Shown: piece after piece, positions 7,614 through 15,934 of the stretch
Layout of the letters: every line of letters begins with the position of its first letter
Position numbering within the stretch: the stretch's first letter is position 1
From: Candidatus Zixiibacteriota bacterium
GTDB taxonomy: Bacteria; Zixibacteria; MSB-5A5; UBA10806; 4484-95
Direction: 5' to 3'
Length of the DNA stretch: 32,790 nt
Assembly: GCA_021159005.1 (NCBI GenBank)
Contig: JAGGSN010000018.1
Location: 1 to 32,790, forward strand
Notes under the pieces: model-generated
The model's input: only the letters and a program-made list of their open reading frames with translations
Databases searched by the model: none
Told to the model about the DNA's origin: nothing
Program-made: the position numbers and the translations under genes

Positions 7614-7646
7614 TTGACTTTGTATGGCTATGTTGCTATATTGCCA
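7614..7646 (+). promoter_or_regulatory. Promoter and candidate ArsR operator of the ars operon
   Basis: A -35 box TTGACT (7614-7619) and a -10 box TATATT (7637-7642) are separated by exactly 17 bases. The spacer and -10 box lie within an imperfect 22-base dyad (TGGC... 7625 to ...GCCA 7646), where an ArsR repressor would be expected to block RNA polymerase. The predicted start of transcription, about 7649, leaves only a few untranslated bases before the arsR ATG. Confidence 0.65.
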
Positions 7647-7655
7647 CATAATAGT

Positions 7656-7985
7656 ATGGCAAAAGATAATAAATACAGATTAGCGACTTTTAAAGCGGAA
7701 ATACTCAAAGCGATAAGCCATCCAACCCGCCTGATGATTGTGGAGATTCTGGAAAATGGCGAATTATGTGTCTGTGAAATAAATAAAGCATTTGATGCCG
7801 ACCATTCAACAATATCGAAACATCTATCGGTTCTGAAAAAGGCGGGCGTATTATCAAACCGCAAGGAAGGCTTAAAAGTATTTTATAAACTTGAGGCGCC
7901 TTGTATTATAAAGTTTATCAATTGCATAGCCTCAGTTATTGAATCGAGAACTAAGAAAGAACTATCAGCCTTGAAAGGAGAATAA
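7656..7985 (+). CDS. arsR: ArsR-family arsenic-responsive repressor
   Basis: This is a 109-residue winged-helix repressor of the ArsR/SmtB family, expected to repress the operon until trivalent arsenic binds. The metal site is the classical ELCVCE at the start of the recognition region (C38, C40), as in ArsR proteins of the C-V-C type. The helix-turn-helix follows as DADHSTISKHLSVLKKAGVL. The frame is open upstream to a TTG at 7614, but that codon is the promoter's -35 box, so I chose the ATG at 7656 (MAKDNKYRL). No Shine-Dalgarno sequence precedes this ATG, and the leader is predicted to be only a few bases. It is the first gene of a six-gene arsenic operon and ends 1 base before the next start. 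Confidence 0.9.
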   Translation: MAKDNKYRLATFKAEILKAISHPTRLMIVEILENGELCVCEINKAFDADHSTISKHLSVLKKAGVLSNRKEGLKVFYKLEAPCIIKFINCIASVIESRTKKELSALKGE

Positions 7986-7986
7986 A

Positions 7987-8253
7987 GTGAAAATACAGAT
8001 ACTAGGTACAGGCTGCAGTAAATGCAGCAGAGCCGGCCAAATTATAAAAGAAACTGCTGCTAATCTCGGACTGGTCGAGGGGCAAGACTTTAATTTGGAA
8101 AAAATTACAGATATTCAGGAGATAATGAAATATAAAGTCATGCTTACTCCCGGTATAGTTATTAATGGTAAAGTAGTCTCAACCGGAAAAGTGCCATCGA
8201 CAGCGGAGGCTCAGCAGTTTATAAACAATGCTCAAGCAAAGACAATGAAATGA
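7987..8253 (+). CDS. Thioredoxin-like small redox-active disulfide protein
   Basis: This 88-residue protein has a thioredoxin fold of the 'redox-active disulfide protein 2' (thioredoxin_3) family. The active site CSKC (C10, C13) follows the first strand (MKIQILGTG), and the cis-proline loop is visible as MLTPGIVING. It starts at GTG 7987 with AAGGAG 7 bases upstream, overlapping the end of arsR. It ends in an ATGA overlap with the next gene. Proteins of this family recur in arsenic operons, where they may pass electrons to arsenate reductase or handle arsenite-bound thiols. The link here rests on operon position. Confidence 0.85.
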   Translation: MKIQILGTGCSKCSRAGQIIKETAANLGLVEGQDFNLEKITDIQEIMKYKVMLTPGIVINGKVVSTGKVPSTAEAQQFINNAQAKTMK

Positions 8254-8675
8254 GAATGAAATCTTGGTTGCTGCAATCGCCGTTATTAATAATTATCTTA
8301 GTTACTTTAATTTCAAATTGCTCTGAGGATTCAAATAAAACCAATAACCAGAAAACAATATCCGAGGAGAAACCTGTTTCGAGCAAGCAAGCTGTTCAAT
8401 TACCCAAAATGATAGACTTAGGCAGTAAAAACTGCATTCCCTGTAAGAAAATGGCGCCAATTATTGATAGTCTGAAAATAGCTTATCAAGGAAAAGCGGA
8501 AATTATTTTTATCGACATTAAAGAGGATAAAAAAGCGGCTCGTGATTATGGTATAACTTTAATCCCAACTCAGGTTTTTATCGACACCCTTGGAAATGAG
8601 ATTTATCGTCATATCGGTTTCTTCCCGGCTGATTCGATAACTGCCCATATCAAAACAATGGGCTCTCAGATATAA
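8250..8675 (+). CDS. Exported thioredoxin-family protein
   Basis: This is a 141-residue protein with an N-terminal hydrophobic segment (about residues 7-21). It is followed by a possible, non-canonical lipobox cysteine (ISNC, C24), a polar linker, and a thioredoxin domain with active site CIPC (C62, C65). The cis-proline motif is ITLIPTQVFID. It is predicted to face the periplasm, anchored by signal peptide or lipid. The neighbouring CcdA-type membrane protein would supply its reducing electrons from cytoplasmic thioredoxin. The start overlaps the previous stop (ATGA) and the stop overlaps the next start (TAATG), so all three are translationally coupled. A start at the third residue is also possible. 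A role in arsenic defence is inferred from context. Confidence 0.85.
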   Translation: MRMKSWLLQSPLLIIILVTLISNCSEDSNKTNNQKTISEEKPVSSKQAVQLPKMIDLGSKNCIPCKKMAPIIDSLKIAYQGKAEIIFIDIKEDKKAARDYGITLIPTQVFIDTLGNEIYRHIGFFPADSITAHIKTMGSQI

Positions 8676-9352
8676 TGGAATCCATAGCTGTTTACTTGCA
8701 GAATAATCCCGAATTAGCAATCTTGACAGTTTTTATAGGCGGTTTAATATCCTCGGCTTCACCGTGCGTATTAGCCTTAGTGCCGCTGGTTATAGGTTTT
8801 GTGGGCGGCTATTCGCAGGGTGATAAGAAAAAGGCATTACGATACACGCTGATATTTATTCTGGGTTTATCGATTACATTCACGCTGATGGGAGCCGCCG
8901 CCGGATTCATCGGCTCATTTCTCAGCACAACCGGCGTGCTTTTCTACTGGATTATCGCTGTTATAGCTATCCTTATGGGGTTATCGCTTCTAGGATTGTT
9001 TGAGATAAACCTGCCCTTTAGATCGAAGCTTCAAACGAAAGCCACCGGTTTAATAGGTGCTCTACTGATGGGGATATTTTTCGGCTTGGCATCAACCCCC
9101 TGCGCAACACCGGTGCTGGTAGTAATATTAGCCTATGCCGCAGTAAAAGGTCAGGTTCTTTACGGCACTTTACTGCTTTTTGTTTATGCTGTCAGTCATT
9201 GCGCGTTGATTTTTATTGCCGGTATTGCAACCGGATTTGTAGAGAGTTTTATCGGTTCTAAGGGCGCGGTGCGTTTTTCTATCTATATGAAAAAAACATC
9301 CGGCGCTCTGATTGTTTTAGCAGGTTTGTATATTTTATATATTAACGTGTAA
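8675..9352 (+). CDS. ccdA: CcdA/DsbD-type transmembrane electron transporter
   Basis: This 225-residue polytopic membrane protein has about six hydrophobic segments and carries reducing equivalents across the inner membrane. The two cysteines of the family are present in matching positions: SASPCVLALVP (C31) in segment 1 and ASTPCATPVLV (C143) in segment 4. Length is right for the minimal CcdA form without DsbD's soluble domains. The start codon overlaps the stop of the thioredoxin gene by one base. Together these would form a relay from cytoplasmic thioredoxin through CcdA to the exported thioredoxin. CcdA more often serves cytochrome c maturation, but no such genes are near, and its place between arsR and acr3 argues for an arsenic-linked task. 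Confidence 0.9.
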   Translation: MESIAVYLQNNPELAILTVFIGGLISSASPCVLALVPLVIGFVGGYSQGDKKKALRYTLIFILGLSITFTLMGAAAGFIGSFLSTTGVLFYWIIAVIAILMGLSLLGLFEINLPFRSKLQTKATGLIGALLMGIFFGLASTPCATPVLVVILAYAAVKGQVLYGTLLLFVYAVSHCALIFIAGIATGFVESFIGSKGAVRFSIYMKKTSGALIVLAGLYILYINV

Positions 9353-9397
9353 GCATTTCAGGAAAGAATTAATCGTTATAATAAAAGCGATTAAAAA

Positions 9398-10453
9398 ATG
9401 AGAAAAGACGCAATTTATTCAAAACTTTCATTTTTAGACAGATTCCTAACTCTTTGGATTTTCTTAGCAATGGCGTTTGGGATATTTCTTGGTTATATAG
9501 TTCCGTCCATTACAAACCTGATAACATCTCTTTCAATCGGCACAACCTCAATTCCGATTGCCGCCGGATTGATTCTTATGATGTATCCGCCATTAGCCAA
9601 AGTTCGTTATGAGGAATTGGACAAAGTTTTCCGCGACTGGAAGATTCTCGGTTTATCGCTTATCCAAAACTGGGTGATAGGTCCTGTTTTGATGTTTGGA
9701 TTGGCGATACTGTTTCTAAGAGACTTTCCTGATTATATGGTTGGGCTTATTCTTATCGGTCTGGCTCGATGTATTGCCATGGTGATTGTCTGGAACGAAC
9801 TGGCGAAGGGTAATACCGAGTATGCCGCCGGTTTAGTTGCACTAAACAGCATCTTTCAGGTATTGTTATACAGTGTATATGCCTACATCTTTATCACTGT
9901 GCTGCCGCCGCTGTTCGGCTTACAGGGCAGTATTGTAAAAATCACTATAGGCCAGATTGCCAAAAGCGTATTTATATATTTAGGCATTCCATTTATAGCT
10001 GGTATAATTACGCGATTTGCTTTAATCAAAATAAAAAATAAAGTTTGGTATCATGCTAAGTTTATTCCCAAGATTAGCCCGATTACCCTTATTGCGCTTC
10101 TGTTTACAATTATCGTAATGTTTTCTCTCAAGGGCGATATGATAATCAAGCTTCCTCTGGATGTTTTAAGAATCGCCATGCCTTTACTTATATATTTCGT
10201 ATTTATGTTTTTTATAACATTTTATATGAGCAAAAAAGCCAATGCCGGTTATTCAAAATCTGCGACATTATCATTCATTGCCTCCAGCAATAATTTCGAA
10301 CTGGCGATAGCTGTAGCAATTGCGGTCTTTGGGATAAACTCCAGTCAGGCGTTCGCGGCGGTCATTGGCCCATTAGTTGAGGTACCGGTATTGATAAGCT
10401 TGGTCAATGTTTCACTTTGGTTCAAAAAGCGGTATTTTTTAACTAATAAATAG
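9398..10453 (+). CDS. acr3: Arsenite efflux permease, ACR3 family
   Basis: This is a 351-residue inner-membrane transporter with about ten hydrophobic segments, expected to export arsenite using the proton gradient. Family marks visible are the N-terminal [19 protein letters not shown], the conserved cysteine in [12 protein letters not shown] (C125), essential in characterised ACR3 proteins, and [17 protein letters not shown] near the end. It lies 45 bases after ccdA and 28 before arsC. The ribosome site is weak (AT-rich, no clear GGAG). With arsR and arsC it completes a standard arsenate reduction and arsenite export pathway. Confidence 0.95.
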   Translation: MRKDAIYSKLSFLDRFLTLWIFLAMAFGIFLGYIVPSITNLITSLSIGTTSIPIAAGLILMMYPPLAKVRYEELDKVFRDWKILGLSLIQNWVIGPVLMFGLAILFLRDFPDYMVGLILIGLARCIAMVIVWNELAKGNTEYAAGLVALNSIFQVLLYSVYAYIFITVLPPLFGLQGSIVKITIGQIAKSVFIYLGIPFIAGIITRFALIKIKNKVWYHAKFIPKISPITLIALLFTIIVMFSLKGDMIIKLPLDVLRIAMPLLIYFVFMFFITFYMSKKANAGYSKSATLSFIASSNNFELAIAVAIAVFGINSSQAFAAVIGPLVEVPVLISLVNVSLWFKKRYFLTNK

Positions 10454-10481
10454 GCAGGCAACAACTTCTTAAAAGGAAACA

Positions 10482-10901
10482 ATGAATAAGAAAGTTCTCA
10501 TACTCTGCACCGGCAATTCATGCCGAAGCATAATGGCTGAAGCGATGGTCAATCACTATCTTGGCAACAACTGGCAGGCATATTCCGCCGGTACGGCGCC
10601 ATTAAAAGTGAACCAGCGGACAATTCAGGTGATGGCTGAGATAGGCATAGACATTTCCGGAAGCAGGTCTAAGTCTGTGCAGGAGTTTATCAATCGCAAT
10701 GATCTCGATTTAGTGATAACTGTTTGCGGCAATGCCCGCGAGAACTGCCCGGTATTTCCGAATCCGGTCGAGCAGATTCATATCGGTTTTGATGACCCCG
10801 CGCCGTATACAGCTCAGCCTGATGAGATAGCCCTGCCGTTTTTCCGCAAGGTCAGGGATGAGATAAAAGAACGGTTGTTGGGCGAATTAATCAAAAGATA
10901 A
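10482..10901 (+). CDS. arsC: Arsenate reductase, thioredoxin-coupled (LMW phosphatase type)
   Basis: This 139-residue cytoplasmic enzyme reduces arsenate to arsenite. The anion-binding loop CTGNSCRS gives C9 and R15, and the relay cysteines are in VCGNARENCPVFP (C82 and C89). This is the triple-cysteine layout of Staphylococcus-type ArsC, which uses thioredoxin rather than glutaredoxin. The DDPAPYT segment supplies the conserved acid (DP) of the phosphatase fold. AAAGGA precedes the ATG. Its thioredoxin dependence gives a reason for the redox genes earlier in the operon. It is the last gene of the operon. Confidence 0.95.
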   Translation: MNKKVLILCTGNSCRSIMAEAMVNHYLGNNWQAYSAGTAPLKVNQRTIQVMAEIGIDISGSRSKSVQEFINRNDLDLVITVCGNARENCPVFPNPVEQIHIGFDDPAPYTAQPDEIALPFFRKVRDEIKERLLGELIKR

Positions 10902-10907
10902 ATTCGG

Positions 10908-10937
10908 CAACTGCCACACTTGTGGTTTTGGCTGTTG
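10908..10937 (+). terminator. Hairpin just after arsC
   Basis: CAACTGCCA and TGGCTGTTG form a 9-base stem with one mismatch and a 12-base loop, beginning 7 bases after the arsC stop. A T-run is lacking, so termination is possible but not certain. Confidence 0.4.
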
Positions 10938-10987
10938 GAGATATTAAGGAGGGTGTTCTTATTATAGCATGAAGTATATTACAGAAA

Positions 10988-11030
10988 GCGTCAGGATGTC
11001 GTTCGCTAAGGCGGACTTCCATCCTGACGC
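10988..11030. repeat. 11-bp perfect inverted repeat containing 'ctaaggcggac'
   Basis: GCGTCAGGATG (10988-10998) pairs exactly with CATCCTGACGC (11020-11030). The loop carries CTAAGGCGGAC, a motif found again near 7495, 16185 and 32592 in one orientation or the other. Confidence 0.65.
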
Positions 11031-11111
11031 ATAAATCGAAAAGGTCAAAACCTCCGAAGGACCTTGGCGGTTTGCGGTTTTGACTAAGGTTGTTGACAAA
11101 GCAACAAACCT

Positions 11112-11144
11112 CTCTTGTTGCCAAGCGCTGCTTGATAACAAGAG
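11112..11144 (+). repeat. 33-nt structured hairpin repeat, copy 2
   Basis: The outer stem CTCTTGTT / AACAAGAG encloses GCC, the inner stem AAGC/GCTT with loop GCT, then GAT. Compared with copy 1 (7533-7565), the outer stem differs on both arms yet stays paired. Confidence 0.6.
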
Positions 11145-11320
11145 GGCGTATGCAATACGCCCCTACGCGTTGGATTTATATAAAATTCAACATCATTATG
11201 GGAATTCCAAAAAATAGTCATTTGTCAACAGTCTGAGCTGCCTAAAGCAGACTGCCCTATTGAGTTCCGACCACTTGCTGATTTATAGCGTTGTAATATC
11301 CCATAACCCTGCGTATCTGC

Positions 11321-11350
11321 TTGACACAAACCATCAACCGATACTATCAT
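11321..11350 (+). promoter_or_regulatory. Promoter of the two-component operon, predicted leaderless
   Basis: A perfect -35 TTGACA (11321-11326) and a -10 TATCAT (11345-11350) are 18 bases apart. The kinase ATG begins 7 bases after the -10 box, at the expected transcription start, so the mRNA may have no leader. Confidence 0.55.
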
Positions 11351-11356
11351 AAGCGT

Positions 11357-13375
11357 ATGAACAAATTGCTGAAGATATTTTTCGGGCTAAGGCTTCGCTA
11401 TGTGCTGGCGTCATTTGTATTTCTAATCACCATTTTAATAGCCGCCGGATATTTTTCTATCAAAGCCGGACAGAAAGCTACGCTCGCCGGTTTGATTCAG
11501 CAGGGGAGAGCGCTTACCGCCATATTGGTTTCATCAGCCTCAAATATTATTTCCTTCGACAGACAGCTTACGAATATTGCCGTAGATGAATTATTGGCTA
11601 AAATCGATATTGTCATAAGCGATGCTGATTATGGTACCGACCGGGATTTTATCGATGGCCTAAATGCCGAGCTTGGCTTGATAAGAGCTTCTGTCTATGA
11701 TGGTTCACAAGTGAAACTTTATGAAATCAAGAATGAACCCAGAAGCATTTCCGCCGACCTCGACAGCTTAAGCGATGATTTCATTAGCAAGGTCAAATTC
11801 GATAAGCCGTTTGATATTATCTTCGATTTTTACCAGATAGAGGACAGGCGTTTTCTGTTTGGCATCCTGCCATATCGCGATAATATGTTCGTCCAGATAA
11901 TTTATCCCTGGACTATAGGCCAGTATGCCGACCGTAAGCTGTCGCTGTCGTATCTGTTGAATCAGCTTTCTCAGGAAGCGGGGATTGAATATATAATGCT
12001 TCAGAATCTCGATGGTATTGTGTTTGCCTCCAAGCAGATATACCAGACCGACAGGATAGAGGACGACCCGTTCTTAGTCGAGGCGCTTAAGGCTGACAGC
12101 GCCTTGTTCCGCGTTGTCGATTTTCAAGACCGCGAGGCGCTTGAGGTTGTTTCAACTTTTAACTCGGGCGAGGAATTTTACGGCCTTTTCAGAGTGGGAT
12201 TGTCTATGTTTGGCTATCGTCAGTTGATAACCAATTTGAAAAAACAGGTCTGGTTATTTGTGGCGCTTTTAGTTGTGCTTGGCTTGGTCGGTTTTGCGAT
12301 TGTAGTCGGTTATCAGAATATCAATATCATGGAGACATCTCTAAATAGAGCGCGGGCGATTTCGCTATCCCTGCATGACTCGATTGCCGGAATTGTTCTT
12401 TCCACCGACGAGAATCTGAATATTATCACCGCCAATGTATCAGCCAGGAAGCATTTCGGCCTTCCTGATGGCAAGCCCAACAAATGGGATTATAACGGCT
12501 ATTTCCCTGATGATCCTTTTCAGGTAAGGGCAGTTCTTGAGGAAAAAAGGCCGAGGAGTTTCGAAACTCAGATAAGGGGCAGGTCGGGTCAGATTGATTT
12601 GCTTGTTTCTACAAATGCGCTTGTAAATGATAAAGGCGAATCCACCGGTGTTATAGTAGTCGCCCATGATGTATCCGAAAAACGCGCGTTGGAACGTCAG
12701 GCACAGCAGGCGCATCGATTGTCGGAGCTTGGCACTGTCGCCGCCGGTTTGGCGCATGATATCAGAAATCCGCTTAACGCTCTTGGGATGATTATTCAGC
12801 GTATGGAGAATGAAATTAAACCAGCCAAGGGAGAAGAGGAATTCTCTGATTTCATTGATACTTTTAAAAGCGAGCTTAAAAAGCTTAATAACATAATCGA
12901 GAAAATATTACAGGTGGCTAAATCCAGCAAGCTTGACCTTAAGCGAATGGAAATAAAACCCGTTATCGAGGAGGTAATCTCGCTGTATCGGTATGAGGCA
13001 TCCGAGCGCAGTATTGACATTAAATCAACCCTGCAGGATGGCAAGGCATATATCAATGAAGTTGCTTTCAAAGGAATCATCTCCAATCTTATTAAGAATG
13101 CACTTGAGGCGATTGGCAAGGATGGCAATATCGATATAACCGCCAATTTCGGTAATGAGAAGATGACTATGATAGTTGAGGATGACGGTCCCGGCATATC
13201 GGATGAGCAGAAGGCGAGCTTATTCAAGCCGTTTTATACAACCAAGGTTTCCGGCACCGGATTAGGCTTAGCGACTGCCTATAAAGCGGCTGTTGACCAT
13301 GGCGGCGAATTGAAAATCGAATCAAAAACAGGCGGCCCGACCAGGTTTATTGTGTCGCTGCCGCTGACGAGGTGA
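11357..13375 (+). CDS. Membrane-bound sensor histidine kinase
   Basis: This is a 672-residue kinase. Membrane segments at about 15-36 and 297-318 bracket a 260-residue periplasmic sensor domain without obvious family marks. A PAS domain (about 335-440) comes next, then HisKA with the phosphorylated histidine in ELGTVAAGLAHDIRNPLN (H467), and an HATPase with N-box NLIKNALEA (577-585), DDGPGIS and GTGLGLA. All catalytic boxes are intact. The frame extends upstream to a TTG at 11321, but that TTGACA is the promoter -35 box, so I take the ATG at 11357. The response regulator follows 4 bases after the stop. The kinase organisation is like NtrB/ZraS/AtoS partners of sigma54 activators. The ligand is unknown. 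Confidence 0.92.
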   Translation: MNKLLKIFFGLRLRYVLASFVFLITILIAAGYFSIKAGQKATLAGLIQQGRALTAILVSSASNIISFDRQLTNIAVDELLAKIDIVISDADYGTDRDFIDGLNAELGLIRASVYDGSQVKLYEIKNEPRSISADLDSLSDDFISKVKFDKPFDIIFDFYQIEDRRFLFGILPYRDNMFVQIIYPWTIGQYADRKLSLSYLLNQLSQEAGIEYIMLQNLDGIVFASKQIYQTDRIEDDPFLVEALKADSALFRVVDFQDREALEVVSTFNSGEEFYGLFRVGLSMFGYRQLITNLKKQVWLFVALLVVLGLVGFAIVVGYQNINIMETSLNRARAISLSLHDSIAGIVLSTDENLNIITANVSARKHFGLPDGKPNKWDYNGYFPDDPFQVRAVLEEKRPRSFETQIRGRSGQIDLLVSTNALVNDKGESTGVIVVAHDVSEKRALERQAQQAHRLSELGTVAAGLAHDIRNPLNALGMIIQRMENEIKPAKGEEEFSDFIDTFKSELKKLNNIIEKILQVAKSSKLDLKRMEIKPVIEEVISLYRYEASERSIDIKSTLQDGKAYINEVAFKGIISNLIKNALEAIGKDGNIDITANFGNEKMTMIVEDDGPGISDEQKASLFKPFYTTKVSGTGLGLATAYKAAVDHGGELKIESKTGGPTRFIVSLPLTR

Positions 13376-13379
13376 GGAT

Positions 13380-14714
13380 ATGCGAATACTCGTAATAGAT
13401 GATGAAGAAAGCCAGCGCAAAATACTTTCGGGATATTTAGAAAAAAAAGGGCATAATGTCAGAAATGCTGCCTCCGGTTCTCAGGCTTTAGATATGCTTG
13501 CCGAAAGCGGGGCAGGGGTCGCCATCACTGATATGCGTATGCCCGAAATGGATGGCTTAACGCTGTTACAGGAAATCGTCAATATCTACCCGGATATGGC
13601 GGTGATTGTTATTACCGCATACGCTACTATAGAAAGCGCTATCAAGGCAATGAAAGCGGGTGCTTTTGATTATCTGTTTAAACCGATTAATCTCGAACAG
13701 TTAGATTTGATGCTTATAAAAATAGAACAAAGCCAGCTTGTAATTGCCGAAAACCGATACCTTAAACGCAAGCTGGAAGAGATAGATAATTTCCCGGATT
13801 TAATCGGCGAATCGCAGTCATTCAAAAAAGCGCTGTCGGATATCTCGGTTGTTGCTAAATCTGATTCGACAGTTCTAATCAGGGGCGAATCGGGCACCGG
13901 CAAGGAGCTGGCGGCTCGGGCAATACATTTCAGCTCATCTCGAAAGGATAAGCCGTTTTTAGCGGTAAATTGCGCCGCTTTGCCGGAAACATTGCTCGAA
14001 TCGGAGCTATTCGGCTATGAAAAAGGTGCCTTTACCGGCGCGACCAAGAGACGTCTTGGACGATTCGAATTAGCCGATAAGGGCACGCTGTTCTTGGATG
14101 AAATCGGCGATTTGCCCCTGCCGATTCAAATAAAGCTGCTGCGAGTGCTCGAAAGCAAATCGTTTGAACGTCTGGGCAGCGCTTATGCAATCGATGTTGA
14201 TATACGGCTTATTACTGCCACTAACAGAGACCTCGAAAGCAAAATCAATGATGGCACGTTCCGGGAGGACTTGTATTACCGTCTTAATGTAATCCCGTTA
14301 AATTTGCCCCCATTGCGCGAGCGAAAAGATGACATTCTACCGTTAGTCGAGCATTTCATTAAGAAATTCAGCGTCAAGTCAGGCAAGAAAATCAAAGGGA
14401 TTACACCGCCAACGCGAGATATTCTGATGACGCACAACTGGCCCGGCAATGTCCGCGAACTGGAAAACGCAATCGAACGAGCGGTGGTCATGACTCGCTC
14501 GGACTCTATCGATACGGATAGCCTAATAGCTTTTGCCGTTTCCGATACAAAGGCGGAAATGGCAGCTGACATTCTCAATTTAGCCGAACTTGAAAAGCGC
14601 GCAATAACAAAGGCATTAAAGCAAACTAATGGCAAACAGATTGAGGCTTCTGCCATATTGGGCATACATCGCAATACCCTGCGTTCGAAAATGAAGCAGT
14701 ATAGGCTAAAATAA
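13380..14714 (+). CDS. NtrC-family sigma54-dependent response regulator
   Basis: This is a 444-residue activator with three domains. The receiver (1-120) has acidic pocket DDEE, phospho-acceptor D51 in [12 protein letters not shown]79 and K101. The AAA+ domain (about 140-370) has Walker A GESGTGKE (169-176), the sigma54-contacting GAFTGA (216-221) and Walker B TLFLDE (236-241). A Fis-type helix-turn-helix ends the protein ([19 protein letters not shown]). It would be phosphorylated by the kinase encoded just before it and then activate sigma54 promoters. I found no convincing GG-N10-GC sigma54 promoter in this window, so its targets are probably elsewhere. It converges on the HDOD gene with a 23-base gap. 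Confidence 0.96.
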   Translation: MRILVIDDEESQRKILSGYLEKKGHNVRNAASGSQALDMLAESGAGVAITDMRMPEMDGLTLLQEIVNIYPDMAVIVITAYATIESAIKAMKAGAFDYLFKPINLEQLDLMLIKIEQSQLVIAENRYLKRKLEEIDNFPDLIGESQSFKKALSDISVVAKSDSTVLIRGESGTGKELAARAIHFSSSRKDKPFLAVNCAALPETLLESELFGYEKGAFTGATKRRLGRFELADKGTLFLDEIGDLPLPIQIKLLRVLESKSFERLGSAYAIDVDIRLITATNRDLESKINDGTFREDLYYRLNVIPLNLPPLRERKDDILPLVEHFIKKFSVKSGKKIKGITPPTRDILMTHNWPGNVRELENAIERAVVMTRSDSIDTDSLIAFAVSDTKAEMAADILNLAELEKRAITKALKQTNGKQIEASAILGIHRNTLRSKMKQYRLK

Positions 14715-14737
14715 ATCTGATTGACCGCATCAAGAAA

Positions 14738-15934
14738 TTATGATACAGCAGCCATTGAAAAGTTGCGAAGATTACTTATCTGGTTTGTTAAATTAAGCTT
14801 GGTAAGATATTCCATATCTAAGGCTGAATTTTCATCGTCTTGAATATTATTTTGCTTGTCATAGTCTATAGCATAAGCAAGATGAACCGTTGTAAGTACG
14901 TTTATCATAGGGCTTGGCATTTTATGCGGCATATAATGCAAAGCCACTGCTTCCAATATTGAATCCGATAGACCCCATAAAGATAATAAATAGGCGCCAA
15001 TTTCGGCATCGCTCACGTCTAATATCTCTATCTGGGCTTGATATAACGGAATTGAATTGCTTTTTGCCAACTTTATAGATTCGGAAAATGCGGTCTTGAA
15101 ATGTGTCAACATAACAAGTTTTCCAACATCATGAAGCATTCCTGCTATAAGCGCATCTTCAGAGTGGGGTAATCCTAAAATCGTTGCATAAGTTCTAGCG
15201 CAGGCGCTTATTGATACAGAACGGTTATAAATGCTTTCAATTGAGAAGCCGGGCACTTTAGGATCATCAAATTGATTAAAGGCGCCTACAGCCAGAACTA
15301 AGCTTTTAACTGTATCAAGACCCAAAAGATTAATAGCATGCAGAGGATTTTGGATATGTGCCTTAAGACCAAAAAATGCCGAGTTAATCATTTGCAGAAG
15401 TTTTACAGTGATACTAACATCCTGTTTGATAAGGTCTGCAACTTTATGTATGGAAACATCTTGCGATTGAAGTTCCACTGCTAACTGTTTGAATATTTTA
15501 GGAGGGCTGGGAAGCGATTTTATTGAGGAAATAGTGTTAAAAATGCCATCGCTTTTAAGAATACTGCGCATATCGATAGAATTATTGATTATTTTTCTTA
15601 GTGTATTTGGGTCGCATGGTTTGGCGATAAATTGATGAACATATTCCATTGTTTTCATTATAAGTCTTTTATCGGCGCAGCTCGATAGAATGAAGCGTAC
15701 AATGCCGGGATAGAGTTCGCTTACCTCCTTAAGCAGTTGGTCGGCGTTCATATCTGAAGTAATCATCTCGCTGACAATTACTTGAAATGAATGTTCCTGC
15801 AGTGCTTTCAGGGCTTCAGCACCACTGCCAACAATCTCCAAATCCCATTTATCCTGCAAACTATTGACGGTTTGCGGATTATTTCTGATAGTCATTAGAG
15901 GGTTATCAACGAATAGTATTCTATCTTTTGACAT
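14738..15934 (-). CDS. HDOD-domain signalling protein with degenerate receiver
   Basis: This is a 398-residue protein. The N-terminal 120 residues fold like a response-regulator receiver, but the active site is changed: the acidic pair is FVDN (only D10) and the phospho-acceptor position is Glu (E56 in VIVSEMITSDMNADQ). The late lysine in FIAKPC (K105) is kept. A Glu here can mimic constant phosphorylation. The C-terminal HDOD domain (about 139-330) starts LPSPPKIFKQLAVELQ and includes GMLHDVGK, although HDOD proteins generally lack full HD phosphohydrolase sites. HDOD proteins take part in signalling and motility control by unclear means. The start has GGAG 6-7 bases upstream. It is divergently placed from the tRNA-Leu region and apparently transcribed alone. 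Confidence 0.88.
   Translation of the reverse strand: MSKDRILFVDNPLMTIRNNPQTVNSLQDKWDLEIVGSGAEALKALQEHSFQVIVSEMITSDMNADQLLKEVSELYPGIVRFILSSCADKRLIMKTMEYVHQFIAKPCDPNTLRKIINNSIDMRSILKSDGIFNTISSIKSLPSPPKIFKQLAVELQSQDVSIHKVADLIKQDVSITVKLLQMINSAFFGLKAHIQNPLHAINLLGLDTVKSLVLAVGAFNQFDDPKVPGFSIESIYNRSVSISACARTYATILGLPHSEDALIAGMLHDVGKLVMLTHFKTAFSESIKLAKSNSIPLYQAQIEILDVSDAEIGAYLLSLWGLSDSILEAVALHYMPHKMPSPMINVLTTVHLAYAIDYDKQNNIQDDENSALDMEYLTKLNLTNQISNLRNFSMAAVS

Larger units (their letters stand above)
10938..11320. other. Gene-free repeat cluster between ars operon and two-component genes
   Basis: I see no gene. At least five fold-back repeats follow each other: GCGTCAGGATG/CATCCTGACGC (10988-11030), GTCAAAACC/GGTTTTGAC (11044-11084), the 33-base hairpin (11112-11144), GGGCGTA/TACGCCC with loop TGCAA (about 11144-11162), and CAGTCTG/CAGACTG (11229-11254). 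A 77-residue leftward open frame across them is an artefact of repeat sequence. Confidence 0.6.

Noticed and set aside
7614-7655. Earlier TTG start for arsR, and likewise a TTG at 11321 for the kinase
   Set aside because: Both TTGs are the first bases of good -35 boxes with matching -10 boxes, and the extra residues are not family-like.
10891-11124. 77-residue reverse open frame after arsC
   Set aside because: It lies entirely across inverted repeats, overlaps the arsC end on the other strand and has no recognisable domain.
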